Shown piece after piece: positions 52,735 through 60,453 of a stretch of DNA of 64,000 nucleotides. Origin of the DNA: Chitinophagaceae bacterium (lineage in GTDB: Bacteria; Bacteroidota; Bacteroidia; Chitinophagales; Chitinophagaceae); contig JADKKJ010000011.1 in NCBI GenBank assembly GCA_016720565.1, positions 1,178,001 to 1,242,000 on the forward strand. Direction: 5' to 3'. A program made the translations under genes and the position numbers. Positions within the stretch are counted from its first letter, which is position 1; every line of letters begins with the position of its first letter. The notes below the pieces were generated by a model. That model saw nothing but the letters and a program-made list of their open reading frames with translations. It did no database searches and had not been told where the DNA came from.

Positions 52735-55700
52735 ATGAGTTATACCCCCTCCAATAAAGTTCGTATTGTTACGGCTGCTTCCCTTTTCGATGGCCATGAT
52801 GCAGCGATCAATATCATGCGCCGTATCATGCAGAGTAAAGGAGCGGAGATCATCCACCTGGGGCATAACCGCTCTGTAAAAGAGATCGTTGAAGCAGCCA
52901 TTGAAGAGGATGTGCAGGGTATAGCTATCACAAGTTACCAGGGGGGGCATGTGGAGTTTTTTAAATACATGAAAGACCTGCTCCGGGAAAATGGATGCGG
53001 TCATATCAAAATATTTGGCGGAGGTGGAGGAACCATCCTTCCTGCTGAGATTGAAGAATTGCAGCAATATGGAATTACCAGGATCTATTCCCCGGATGAT
53101 GGCAGGAAAATGGGACTGGAAGGAATGATCGAAGACGTGATCAAACAATGTGATGTTGCCCTGAATGGCAAAGCAGAATATGCTAGCCCTATGACCCTGG
53201 GCGAAGTACGCGATATAAGGTCCATTGCCCGAAAGATCACTATTGCGGAGAATGCTAAAGATGCTGAAACAGCAGCTATTCCAAATCATAAAAAAGGAGC
53301 ACCGGTGTTGGGTATTACCGGAACCGGGGGAGCTGGCAAAAGCAGCGTGACCGACGAACTGGTGAGAAGGTTTCTTCAGAATTTTACGGATAAGACCATT
53401 GCGGTGATCAGCGTGGATCCTTCCAAGAAAAAAACAGGCGGCGCTTTGCTGGGCGACCGTATCCGGATGAACGCCATCTCTCATCCCCGCGCCTATATGC
53501 GCAGTCTTGCTACCAGGGATGATAATACCGCTCTTAGCAGCGCCATGCAGGAAGCTATTGATATCTGCATGGAAGCGCAATACGACCTGGTGATACTGGA
53601 AAGTGCGGGTGTAGGACAAAGTGATGCCAGCATACTGGACTATTGCGACGTAAGCATGTATGTGATGACGCCAGAATATGGAGCGGCTTCGCAACTGGAG
53701 AAGATCAATATGCTTGATTATGCCGACCTGGTCTGCATCAATAAATTTGATAAGGCCGGGGCACTGGATGCGCTGGCAGATGTAAGAAAACAATTCAAAC
53801 GCAATCACCAGTTATTTGCAGCCAAAGATGAAGATCTTCCTATCGTAGGAACCATGGCTTCTAAATTCAATGATGAAGGCGTGAATCGTTTATTCGACCT
53901 GATGTTGCAGAAGATACAGGCAAAAACAGGAGCAGCATTTGGCAGCTATCAATTCTCGCAAACAGCCAGCTTCACTGAACCCGTGATCCCGCCACGAAGA
54001 GTAAGATATCTTTCTGAGATCTCAGAGAATAACCGGGGTTATGACCAATTGGTGAAAGAACAGGCAGTCATTGCCTCAAAATTATTTCAGCTCACAGGTG
54101 CCTTTGAAACCATGAAGGCTACTACGGATGAGTCGCTGCTGGAGCCCATGAAAAAACAGATCGCCTTCCTCAGCGATCAGCTTACTCCCGTGAGCCGTAA
54201 GCTTATTAATAACTGGCCGGAAAAACAAAAGGCCTATCTGAAAGATTACTACGAATATTCTGTACGGGATAAAGTGATCCGTCAACCCATGTTCAGTACC
54301 AGTCTTAGCGGTACTCGTATACCCAAAGTGGTATTGCCTAAATACCGCGACTGGGGTGATCTGCTGGAGTGGATCGCACAGGAAAATGTACCGGGATCAT
54401 TCCCTTTCACTGCTGGCGTATTTCCGTTAAAAAGAGAAGGAGAGGATCCCACCCGCATGTTCGCTGGTGAAGGAGGACCTGAACGCACCAATAAAAGATT
54501 CCATTACGTTAGCGTTGACCAGCCCGCAAAAAGATTATCAACGGCATTTGATAGTGTAACACTTTATGGCGAAGATCCTGATCATCGTCCGGATATCTAT
54601 GGTAAAGTGGGGAACAGTGGCGTTAGTATTGCTACCGTAGATGATGCCAAAAAATTATACAGCGGCTTTGATCTCTGTGATCCCAAGACCTCGGTCTCTA
54701 TGACCATCAACGGTCCCGCGCCGATGCTGCTCGCCTTTTTCATGAATGCGGCCATTGATCAGCAATGTGAAAAATGGCTGGAGGCAAATGGGAAATGGTC
54801 ACTGGTGAATGAATACCTCGAGAAGAAATTCCCCAACGGTACGGCGCCTGTTTATAACGATACTAATTTCCCGGGGCAATTACCAGAAGGAAATAACGGA
54901 CTGGGACTTCGTTTACTGGGAATATCAGGTGATGAAATACTGCCATCGGATGCCTATGAGCAATGCAGGCAACATGCCTTGCAGCAGGTTAGAGGAACGG
55001 TCCAGGCAGATATATTAAAAGAAGACCAGGCACAGAACACCTGCATATTCTCCACCGAGTTTGCGTTAAAGTTAATGGGCGATGTGCAGCAATATTTTAT
55101 TGAGAAAAAAGTAAGGAATTTTTATTCGGTCTCCATCAGTGGGTATCATATTGCGGAAGCGGGCGCTAATCCAATTACGCAGCTGGCCTTCACACTGGCC
55201 AATGGCTTTACCTATGTGGAATACTATATGAGCCGTGGAATGAATGTTGATGAGTTCGCTCCTAACCTTTCTTTCTTTTTCAGCAATGGAATGGATCCTG
55301 AATACAGTGTGATCGGAAGGGTGGCAAGGCGTATCTGGGCGAAGGCTATGAAATATAAATACAAGGCCAATAAGCGCAGCCAGATGCTGAAATACCATAT
55401 TCAGACTTCTGGCCGAAGCCTGCATGCGCAGGAAATTGACTTCAATGATATCCGCACCACGCTGCAGGCGCTGTATGCCATTTATGATAATTGCAATTCG
55501 CTTCATACGAATGCCTATGATGAGGCGATCACAACACCAACAGAGGAAAGTGTTCGCCGTGCCATGGCCATACAGCTGATCATAAACCGTGAACTGGGTT
55601 CCGCGCGTACAGAGAATTTTACACAGGGTTCATTTGCACTGGAAGAATTGACCGACCTGGTGGAAGAGGCGGTGCTGACCGAGTTCGACCGCCTCACTGA

Positions 55701-56091
55701 AAGAGGTGGGGTGCTTGGCGCCATGGAAAGAATGTACCAGCGGAATAAAATACAGGAAGAAAGTCTTTTCTACGAACACCAGAAACATACAGGCGAACTG
55801 CCTATTATCGGTGTGAATACTTTCCTTAATAAAAAAGGAAGTCCTACCATTATACCCGGCGAAGTGATCCGCAGTACGGAGGAAGAAAAACAACAGCAGA
55901 TCGATTACCTGCGTGCTTTCTGGAAACGAAATGAAGGGAAAGCAGAGCAGGCCCTGAATAATTTAAAATCGGTGGCCATTCAAAATGGCAATCTTTTCGC
56001 GGAGCTGATGGAAACAGTGAAGTATTGTTCACTGGGCCAGATCACGCATGCATTGTACGAGGTGGGGGGACAGTATAGGAGGAATATGTAG
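52735..56091 (+). CDS. icmF: fused isobutyryl-CoA mutase (IcmF type)
   Basis: An 1118-residue adenosylcobalamin enzyme with three parts in order: B12-binding domain (about 1-150, Asp19-x-His21 in FDGHDAA, and GGGGTILPAEI), G-protein chaperone of the MeaB/MMAA type (about 190-420, Walker A GTGGAGKSS, NKFD), and the mutase barrel (about 560-1118, with LDLLRISGDE-like GLGLRLLGISGDE and QTSGRSLHAQEIDFNDIRTTLQAL). This order defines IcmF, which interconverts isobutyryl- and butyryl-CoA (or related acyl-CoAs) with a built-in repair GTPase. It is about 1.1 kb longer than MutB-type mutases. GTTTAGG-type heptamers start 5 bp after its stop. Confidence 0.92.
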   Translation: MSYTPSNKVRIVTAASLFDGHDAAINIMRRIMQSKGAEIIHLGHNRSVKEIVEAAIEEDVQGIAITSYQGGHVEFFKYMKDLLRENGCGHIKIFGGGGGTILPAEIEELQQYGITRIYSPDDGRKMGLEGMIEDVIKQCDVALNGKAEYASPMTLGEVRDIRSIARKITIAENAKDAETAAIPNHKKGAPVLGITGTGGAGKSSVTDELVRRFLQNFTDKTIAVISVDPSKKKTGGALLGDRIRMNAISHPRAYMRSLATRDDNTALSSAMQEAIDICMEAQYDLVILESAGVGQSDASILDYCDVSMYVMTPEYGAASQLEKINMLDYADLVCINKFDKAGALDALADVRKQFKRNHQLFAAKDEDLPIVGTMASKFNDEGVNRLFDLMLQKIQAKTGAAFGSYQFSQTASFTEPVIPPRRVRYLSEISENNRGYDQLVKEQAVIASKLFQLTGAFETMKATTDESLLEPMKKQIAFLSDQLTPVSRKLINNWPEKQKAYLKDYYEYSVRDKVIRQPMFSTSLSGTRIPKVVLPKYRDWGDLLEWIAQENVPGSFPFTAGVFPLKREGEDPTRMFAGEGGPERTNKRFHYVSVDQPAKRLSTAFDSVTLYGEDPDHRPDIYGKVGNSGVSIATVDDAKKLYSGFDLCDPKTSVSMTINGPAPMLLAFFMNAAIDQQCEKWLEANGKWSLVNEYLEKKFPNGTAPVYNDTNFPGQLPEGNNGLGLRLLGISGDEILPSDAYEQCRQHALQQVRGTVQADILKEDQAQNTCIFSTEFALKLMGDVQQYFIEKKVRNFYSVSISGYHIAEAGANPITQLAFTLANGFTYVEYYMSRGMNVDEFAPNLSFFFSNGMDPEYSVIGRVARRIWAKAMKYKYKANKRSQMLKYHIQTSGRSLHAQEIDFNDIRTTLQALYAIYDNCNSLHTNAYDEAITTPTEESVRRAMAIQLIINRELGSARTENFTQGSFALEELTDLVEEAVLTEFDRLTERGGVLGAMERMYQRNKIQEESLFYEHQKHTGELPIIGVNTFLNKKGSPTIIPGEVIRSTEEEKQQQIDYLRAFWKRNEGKAEQALNNLKSVAIQNGNLFAELMETVKYCSLGQITHALYEVGGQYRRNM

Positions 56092-56096
56092 GGAAA

Positions 56097-56181
56097 GTTT
56101 AGGGATTAGAGATTAGGGTTTAGGAGAATCATATTCATTTGAAGTCTCATCCCTCATCTCTTATCTCTCATCCCTCTCATC
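56097..56181. repeat. heptamer array between icmF and the amidase gene
   Basis: Four heptamers GTTTAGG, GATTAGA, GATTAGG, GTTTAGG (56097-56124) then, after a 21-nt spacer, CTCATCC, CTCATCT, CTTATCT, CTCATCC and a CTCATC end (56146-56181). The arms are only partly complementary. Last base is part of the amidase TAG stop. Confidence 0.8.
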
Positions 56182-56993
56182 TATCTGTATTTTGTAAATA
56201 AACTATAAAGCACCTTCTCCGCCCCCGGTGTCATCCTCTTCGTCGTATCCTGCAAAAAATGCCTCTTAAATGCAATGATAGCGGCGCTGGTATCTTTAAG
56301 ATCATAGCCGATGATGCGTATAGCGTTGAGGTGATCAAAACCGGCGGGCACCTGCACCGAAGTGGTATCATTATACCAGAGGCCAAATCCTTTTTCACTT
56401 AATTGTTTCCAGGGAAAACGCCAGTTAGGATCGTTCTTGCGGGTAGGAGCGATATCACCATGTCCGATAAAATTGGCGGAGGGAATGCTGTATGCTTTTT
56501 TAAGGCGGTCGAGTAAAATAGTGAGGCTGTTTATCTGCGCTTCAGAGAATGGTTCAAAGCCGTCATTATCCAGTTCGATACCAATAGAGGAAGAATTCAG
56601 ATCGGTATTATTTCCCCATCGGCTGACTCCGGCATGATGCGCGCGCATTAAGTCGTTGAGCATATGATAAACCACCCCATCTCTTCCTATTACATAGTGG
56701 GCGCTCACCTCGCGGTTCTTAATAGTAAAGGTCTTCAGGGTCTCATCGGTAGAATGCTGTGCCGTATGATGGATGATCACATAGTTGGGCCGGCGAAGGC
56801 TCATGTTGATGGTACCCACAAATTGCGGAGCGTAATTCAAACCGGCAGAGTCACGCAGAGGATACTCACGAAGTAGTTTGGAGAAATCTTTTACCTGTTT
56901 CTTATAGGATTTGTTGGTCTCGGCGTATTTGGAAGGAGAACACGCGAAGACAATTAAACTAACGAAGGAGAATAGGAGAAAAATATTTTTCAT
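56181..56993 (-). CDS. N-acetylmuramoyl-L-alanine amidase (AmpD-like lipoprotein)
   Basis: A 270-residue zinc amidase. The signal ends at a lipobox (SLIVFAC, about residue 18), so it is probably an outer-membrane or periplasmic lipoprotein. Amidase_2 domain: VIIHHTAQH, HYVIGRDGVVYHM, AHHAGVSRWGN, SSSIGIELDNDGF and FIGHGDIAPTRKNDP supply the zinc ligands. It cleaves the MurNAc-L-Ala bond of peptidoglycan fragments. A longer frame to 57035 reads through a GC-rich palindrome and is rejected; the Met at 56993 starts the signal peptide. Confidence 0.9.
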   Translation of the reverse strand: MKNIFLLFSFVSLIVFACSPSKYAETNKSYKKQVKDFSKLLREYPLRDSAGLNYAPQFVGTINMSLRRPNYVIIHHTAQHSTDETLKTFTIKNREVSAHYVIGRDGVVYHMLNDLMRAHHAGVSRWGNNTDLNSSSIGIELDNDGFEPFSEAQINSLTILLDRLKKAYSIPSANFIGHGDIAPTRKNDPNWRFPWKQLSEKGFGLWYNDTTSVQVPAGFDHLNAIRIIGYDLKDTSAAIIAFKRHFLQDTTKRMTPGAEKVLYSLFTKYR

Positions 56994-57020
56994 GAAACTA
57001 ATTTTAAAATTCAGAACACG

Positions 57021-57042
57021 CCTGCCTGCCGGCAAAGGCAGG
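57021..57042. repeat. imperfect GC-rich palindrome (CCTGCC...GGCAGG)
   Basis: CCTGCCTGCCGGCAAAGGCAGG; a variant of the perfect 20-bp palindrome at 60425-60444. It abuts the first GTTGAG unit of the array at 57042. Confidence 0.6.
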
Positions 57043-57137
57043 TTGAGAAGTTGAGAGGTTGAGAGGTTGAGTGACCACTCAAAACCTTCGGGTCATCACT
57101 CAACCTCTCAACAAGCCAAAGGCCTCAACCTCTAAAC
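57042..57137. repeat. two-armed GTTGAG/CTCAAC array
   Basis: Four GTTGAG units at 8-bp spacing (57042-57071), a 27-nt loop, CTCAAC at 57099, 57107 and 57124, and a degenerate CTAAAC. It lies between the amidase start and the Smr gene end. Confidence 0.85.
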
Positions 57138-57142
57138 TTTCC

Positions 57143-57397
57143 TCAGAATCGAAAATAAACAAAAAGCCTCCCAAAATTCTTACTATCATTCTCTATCCGG
57201 TGATATTTTTCTTTGATATGTTTTTGCTGCAGAAAACGCTCCACTTTTTTTCTTAATTGCCCGCTGCCTTTGCCGGGAATGATCTCTACTTCGCGGATCT
57301 TTTTATCAATGGCATCATCAAATGCCTGCTGCAGGGCCCGGTCGATGGCAGCGGAATTATTATAGATAGCGTGGAGGTCGACTTTTATGCGAGACAT
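57143..57397 (-). CDS. small Smr-domain protein
   Basis: An 84-residue protein consisting of an Smr (MutS2 C-terminal) domain: VDLHAIYNNSAAIDRALQQAF, then IIPGKGSGQLRKKVERFL, the nuclease/RNA-binding loop of the family, and a final aromatic strand. Stand-alone Smr proteins act on nucleic acids in characterised cases. It sits between two repeat arrays, and the sequence just after its stop (GGAAAGTTTAG) is shared with the end of icmF. Confidence 0.87.
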   Translation of the reverse strand: MSRIKVDLHAIYNNSAAIDRALQQAFDDAIDKKIREVEIIPGKGSGQLRKKVERFLQQKHIKEKYHRIENDSKNFGRLFVYFRF

Positions 57398-57404
57398 TAT
57401 GCAG

Positions 57405-57487
57405 GTTTAGAGTTTAGGGATTAGAGATTAGGGGCAGGCTGCTCAACAGCCTAACTTCTCAACAGCTCAACTTCTCAACAGCTCAAC
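57405..57487. repeat. mixed array: GTTTAGA heptamers then CTCAAC octamers
   Basis: Four heptamers (GTTTAGA, GTTTAGG, GATTAGA, GATTAGG; 57405-57432), then CTCAAC at 57442, a mutated CCTAAC at 57450, and CTCAAC at 57458, 57466, 57474 and 57482, all 8 bp apart. The last unit ends 2 bp before the sulfatase stop codon. The two arms belong to different sequence families. Confidence 0.85.
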
Positions 57488-57489
57488 TA

Positions 57490-59031
57490 TTATAAACCTT
57501 CCACCTTTTCCTCATCCTTATACTGCTTTCTCAATTCAATCAGGTCTTTCTTCAAGGTCAGGAATACCGTTTGGTACTTGGGATCCGCATAAAGATTATG
57601 CTGTTCCATGGGGTCCGTTTTCAAGTCATACAATTCCCATTCGTTCACGGTGTAAAAATAGATCAGTTTATATCTTTCTCCTCTTATTCCTAAATGCTCG
57701 AGCACGGTATGGTCGGCTTTGTATTCATAGAAATGATAATAAAGCGAGTGACGGGGAATGACCCCTCCTTTGCCGGTGATATATGGAATTATACTGACGC
57801 CCTGCATGAACTCCGGAACCTTGATACCGGCCGCATCCAGCAGGGTAGGCGCATAGTCGATGGTCTGTGTTAACTGGGTGAATTCTGTGCCCGGCTTTAT
57901 TTTTCCCGGCCAGCGGATCAGCATAGGTGTTTCCATAGAGACATCATACATCCATCGCTTATCGAACCAGCCATTTTCTCCCAGGTACATACCCTGGTCG
58001 CTATTATAGACCACCAGCGTATTTTTTGTGAGATCATTTTCATCCAGGTAATTCAATAGCCTGCCCATATTCTCATCCACTGATGCCACGCAGGCCAGGT
58101 AGTCCTGCAAATACCATTGGTATTTGTATTTGAGAAGAGAATCTCCTGTGGGATGTATTTTTTTTAGCAGCTCGCCTCTTTCCGCATAGATCTTTTTAAT
58201 CGCGGATCGATCCGGTTCAGGGATACGATTGAAGATGGCTTTATAATAGGCGATCTCGGCAGAATCTGGTTTTAATTCAGGAATATCCATGAGATAAGCC
58301 GGATCCACTTTCAGGTCACTGCATAATTTCATGTCCAGCAAAATGCTCATGGTCTGTTTTTTCCAGGCCGTTCCATGCCCTTCCATTTTTGCATAGAGCG
58401 TGGCAGGTTCCGGAAAATGTTTATTATGAAATGCCTCAATGAATTTTAATGGAGCCAGGAAATACCGGTGAGGTGCTTTATGATGCACTTGCAGCATAAA
58501 TGGTTTATTCTTATCTCTTTTATTCAGCCAGTCGATCGCTTTATCTGTGATCAGATCGGTGGCATACCCATGTTCTGTTACCGTATCATTCTTCATGGTA
58601 ATAAAACGAGGTTCAAAATAAAGACCCTGCCCCGGCAGTATATTCCAGAAATCATAACCGGTGGGAAGCGAATGCAGGTGCCATTTTCCTACAATGGCGG
58701 TTTGATAGCCATTCTGCTGGAAGATCTTAGGCATGGTCATTTTGGAAGAATCGAAACGGGTGCGATTATCCTTCATGCCATTCAGGTGCGAGTGCTGTCC
58801 GGTGATCAGGGTGGCTCTAACCGGACCACAAATAGAATTTGACACAAAATTTTTTGTGAATTTGATGCCTTCCTTCGCCAGGCGGTCAATATTGGGGGTT
58901 TGAATCAAGGTTTTATTGTAGGCGCTTATGGCATCCGCGTCGTGATCATCACTCATGATGTAGATGATGTTGGGGCGCTGGGCGCTGCAAACGCTGGTAA
59001 TAAATATTAGGAGGAAGAAAGGGAATTTCAT
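57490..59031 (-). CDS. secreted sulfatase (arylsulfatase type)
   Basis: A 513-residue enzyme with a signal peptide (KFPFFLLIFITSVCSAQ). The formylglycine site is Cys68-x-Pro-x-Arg72 in NSICGPVRATLITG; metal residues lie in IIYIMSDDHDADA and VVYNSDQGMYLGENGWFDKRWMYD. Such enzymes remove sulfate from glycans or other esters and need a formylglycine-generating enzyme, not in this window. The frame opens at 59151, but the Met at 59031 starts the signal peptide and follows a TACCTTTT box by 4 nt (59036-59043). No SusC/SusD genes lie next to it. Confidence 0.92.
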   Translation of the reverse strand: MKFPFFLLIFITSVCSAQRPNIIYIMSDDHDADAISAYNKTLIQTPNIDRLAKEGIKFTKNFVSNSICGPVRATLITGQHSHLNGMKDNRTRFDSSKMTMPKIFQQNGYQTAIVGKWHLHSLPTGYDFWNILPGQGLYFEPRFITMKNDTVTEHGYATDLITDKAIDWLNKRDKNKPFMLQVHHKAPHRYFLAPLKFIEAFHNKHFPEPATLYAKMEGHGTAWKKQTMSILLDMKLCSDLKVDPAYLMDIPELKPDSAEIAYYKAIFNRIPEPDRSAIKKIYAERGELLKKIHPTGDSLLKYKYQWYLQDYLACVASVDENMGRLLNYLDENDLTKNTLVVYNSDQGMYLGENGWFDKRWMYDVSMETPMLIRWPGKIKPGTEFTQLTQTIDYAPTLLDAAGIKVPEFMQGVSIIPYITGKGGVIPRHSLYYHFYEYKADHTVLEHLGIRGERYKLIYFYTVNEWELYDLKTDPMEQHNLYADPKYQTVFLTLKKDLIELRKQYKDEEKVEGL

Positions 59032-59035
59032 TGGG

Positions 59036-59043
59036 AAAAGGTA
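59036..59043 (-). promoter_or_regulatory. near-consensus -7 box, 4 nt before the sulfatase ATG
   Basis: TACCTTTT on the minus strand, one mismatch, 4 nt before the Met at 59031. Confidence 0.35.
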
Positions 59044-59055
59044 GCAATAATTTAA

Positions 59056-59201
59056 GTCAATAAGTGAATAGGTCAATAAGTGAATAGATTTGTCTTTGCT
59101 GACAAAAATTTGCAAATAATAATGAGTCCATTGACCAATTAACTCATTCACCTATTATCCCTTATCCCTAATCTCTAATCCCTAATCTCTAATCCCTAAT
59201 C
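59056..59201. repeat. mixed array between the sulfatase and UmuD-like genes
   Basis: A perfect 16-bp tandem duplication (GTCAATAAGTGAATAG at 59056 and 59072), a loosely inverted copy near 59127-59156, and then CCCTAAT/CTCTAAT heptamers alternating five times (59166-59200). The final C is 4 bp before the UmuD-like stop codon. Confidence 0.75.
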
Positions 59202-59205
59202 TGTA

Positions 59206-59601
59206 TTATAAACTATGTATACTATGCACCACCACTCCCCACACCACAAAATCACTGAATTCTGCCAGGTTGATCGGCTTATACCGGTTGTTCTCGGGGA
59301 TCAAAAACGCGGAAGAGAAATTGCGATGGAAACGCCGCACCAGCAATTCTCCATTAAGTATGGCAACAATTATTTTTCCTTCAGCCAGTTTTAGTGAACG
59401 GTCCACCACCAGGATATCTCCGTCGAAAATACCAGCCTCCTGCATGGCATCTCCCTTCATCCGGAAAAGATAGGTGGCCGATCTATTACGGATCAGCAAT
59501 TCGTTCAGGTCCTTGTCTTTTTCAGTATAACGGTCCTCTACAGCGCCAAAGGCCATAGGGCGGGTCTTGATCGGTTTGTTAAATTCCTGCTGGGGCATCA
59601 A
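59206..59601 (-). CDS. UmuD/LexA-like S24 protein with both catalytic residues replaced
   Basis: A 131-residue S24-fold protein of UmuD size. The fold core is clear (YLFRMKGDAMQEAGIFDGDILVVDRSLKLAEGKIIVAILNGELLVRRF). The catalytic Ser of GDSM is Ala52 (codon GCC) and the general-base Lys, 37 residues on, is Arg89 (CGG). Self-cleavage is therefore not expected. No umuC/dinB polymerase gene is adjacent and no HTH domain is present. It could be a non-cleavable regulator or remnant; sequence quality elsewhere gives no sign of a pseudogene. Confidence 0.83.
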   Translation of the reverse strand: MMPQQEFNKPIKTRPMAFGAVEDRYTEKDKDLNELLIRNRSATYLFRMKGDAMQEAGIFDGDILVVDRSLKLAEGKIIVAILNGELLVRRFHRNFSSAFLIPENNRYKPINLAEFSDFVVWGVVVHSIHSL

Positions 59602-59671
59602 ATTAATTTTGGTAAAGCTAAATAAATTAGTAAATTAGTGCTAAGTTTTTAAGTAAGTATTTTTTAAATCG

Positions 59672-60292
59672 ATGGTTATGGAAACAAGGATCAATGATGG
59701 CCTTCCCGGCTACCAGTTATATGATCATTTGCTGGTGCTCACTCCTCCTGAGGAACTCTGGGGCCGGCTGATGAAACTAAAAGAGGAGTTCGCGGAGAAA
59801 TTTAAAACAGATCATGCGCGCTGGACCAGGCCCCAGATCATACTGGCCTCCTTCCGTCAGTATGCGATGATGGAAGAGCGGATCGTGAACCGGCTTAGCA
59901 ATATTGCCATGAGCTTTCCGCCCTTTAAAGTGGAATTGAAAGATTTTGGAAGCTTCCCTTCCCATACGGTTTATATCAATGTGAGTTCTCGCTTGCCCAT
60001 ACAAAAATTGGTTCGTACTATCAGAACCGAGGCCCAGCGACTGATGAAACTGGATGAACTGAATAAACCCCAGTTCATGATGGAGCCGCATATTACCATT
60101 GGGCGCAAACTGGTTCCCTGGCAGTATGAAAAATCATGGCTGGAATTCAGCCAGCGTCATTTCTCCGGAAAATTCATTGCCGATAATATGCTCTTGCTTA
60201 AAAAAGCGGAAAATGAAAGCAGGTTCCATGTGGCGGAGCGATTTGATTTTCAAAATCTGCCGGTTGTCACCAAACAAGGGGAATTGTTTTGA
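59672..60292 (+). CDS. 2'-5' RNA ligase (2H phosphoesterase) family protein
   Basis: A 206-residue protein related to LigT. The second H-x-T-x motif is present as EPHITIGR, but the first reads PQIILAS, without His or Thr, so only one catalytic His remains. Fold features VELKDFGSFPSHTVYINV and the C-terminal FDFQNLP fit the family. Start at 59672; a second ATG 6 nt on is equally possible. Divergent from the UmuD-like gene (70-bp spacer). It may bind RNA or nucleotides without ligase activity. Confidence 0.75.
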   Translation: MVMETRINDGLPGYQLYDHLLVLTPPEELWGRLMKLKEEFAEKFKTDHARWTRPQIILASFRQYAMMEERIVNRLSNIAMSFPPFKVELKDFGSFPSHTVYINVSSRLPIQKLVRTIRTEAQRLMKLDELNKPQFMMEPHITIGRKLVPWQYEKSWLEFSQRHFSGKFIADNMLLLKKAENESRFHVAERFDFQNLPVVTKQGELF

Positions 60293-60296
60293 GAAA

Positions 60297-60453
60297 GTTG
60301 AGCTGTTGAGGGGTTGAGCTGTTGAGGCTCAGAATCATCAATTGAATTTAATCCCATATCCTTATTTTTTTTTAAATCTTTTTCAGATCATGAAGGGAAA
60401 GTCTCAACAGCTCAACAGCTCAACCCTGCCTGCCGGCAGGCAGGCTCCTCAAC
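60297..60453. repeat. two-armed GTTGAG/CTCAAC array enclosing a start codon
   Basis: Four GTTGAG units (60297, 60305, 60313, 60321), a 76-nt interval containing the ATG of the radical SAM gene, then CTCAAC at 60403, 60411, 60419, a 20-bp palindrome and CTCAAC at 60448. The second arm lies inside the coding sequence. Confidence 0.85.

Noticed and set aside
52645..53808. A 387-codon open frame on the minus strand opposite icmF
   Set aside because: Its product is low-quality (no domain, many His/Phe/Ile in non-family patterns) and it lies fully antisense to a strong, conserved gene; a shadow frame.
56994..57035. A longer amidase start (MPAGRR...)
   Set aside because: These codons come from the GC-rich palindrome and precede a proper lipoprotein signal peptide.
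59032..59151. A longer sulfatase start
   Set aside because: The added residues are encoded by the repeat region and would hide the signal peptide.
59206..59601. Pseudogene status of the UmuD-like gene
   Set aside because: The frame is intact and the fold core conserved; only the two catalytic codons differ.
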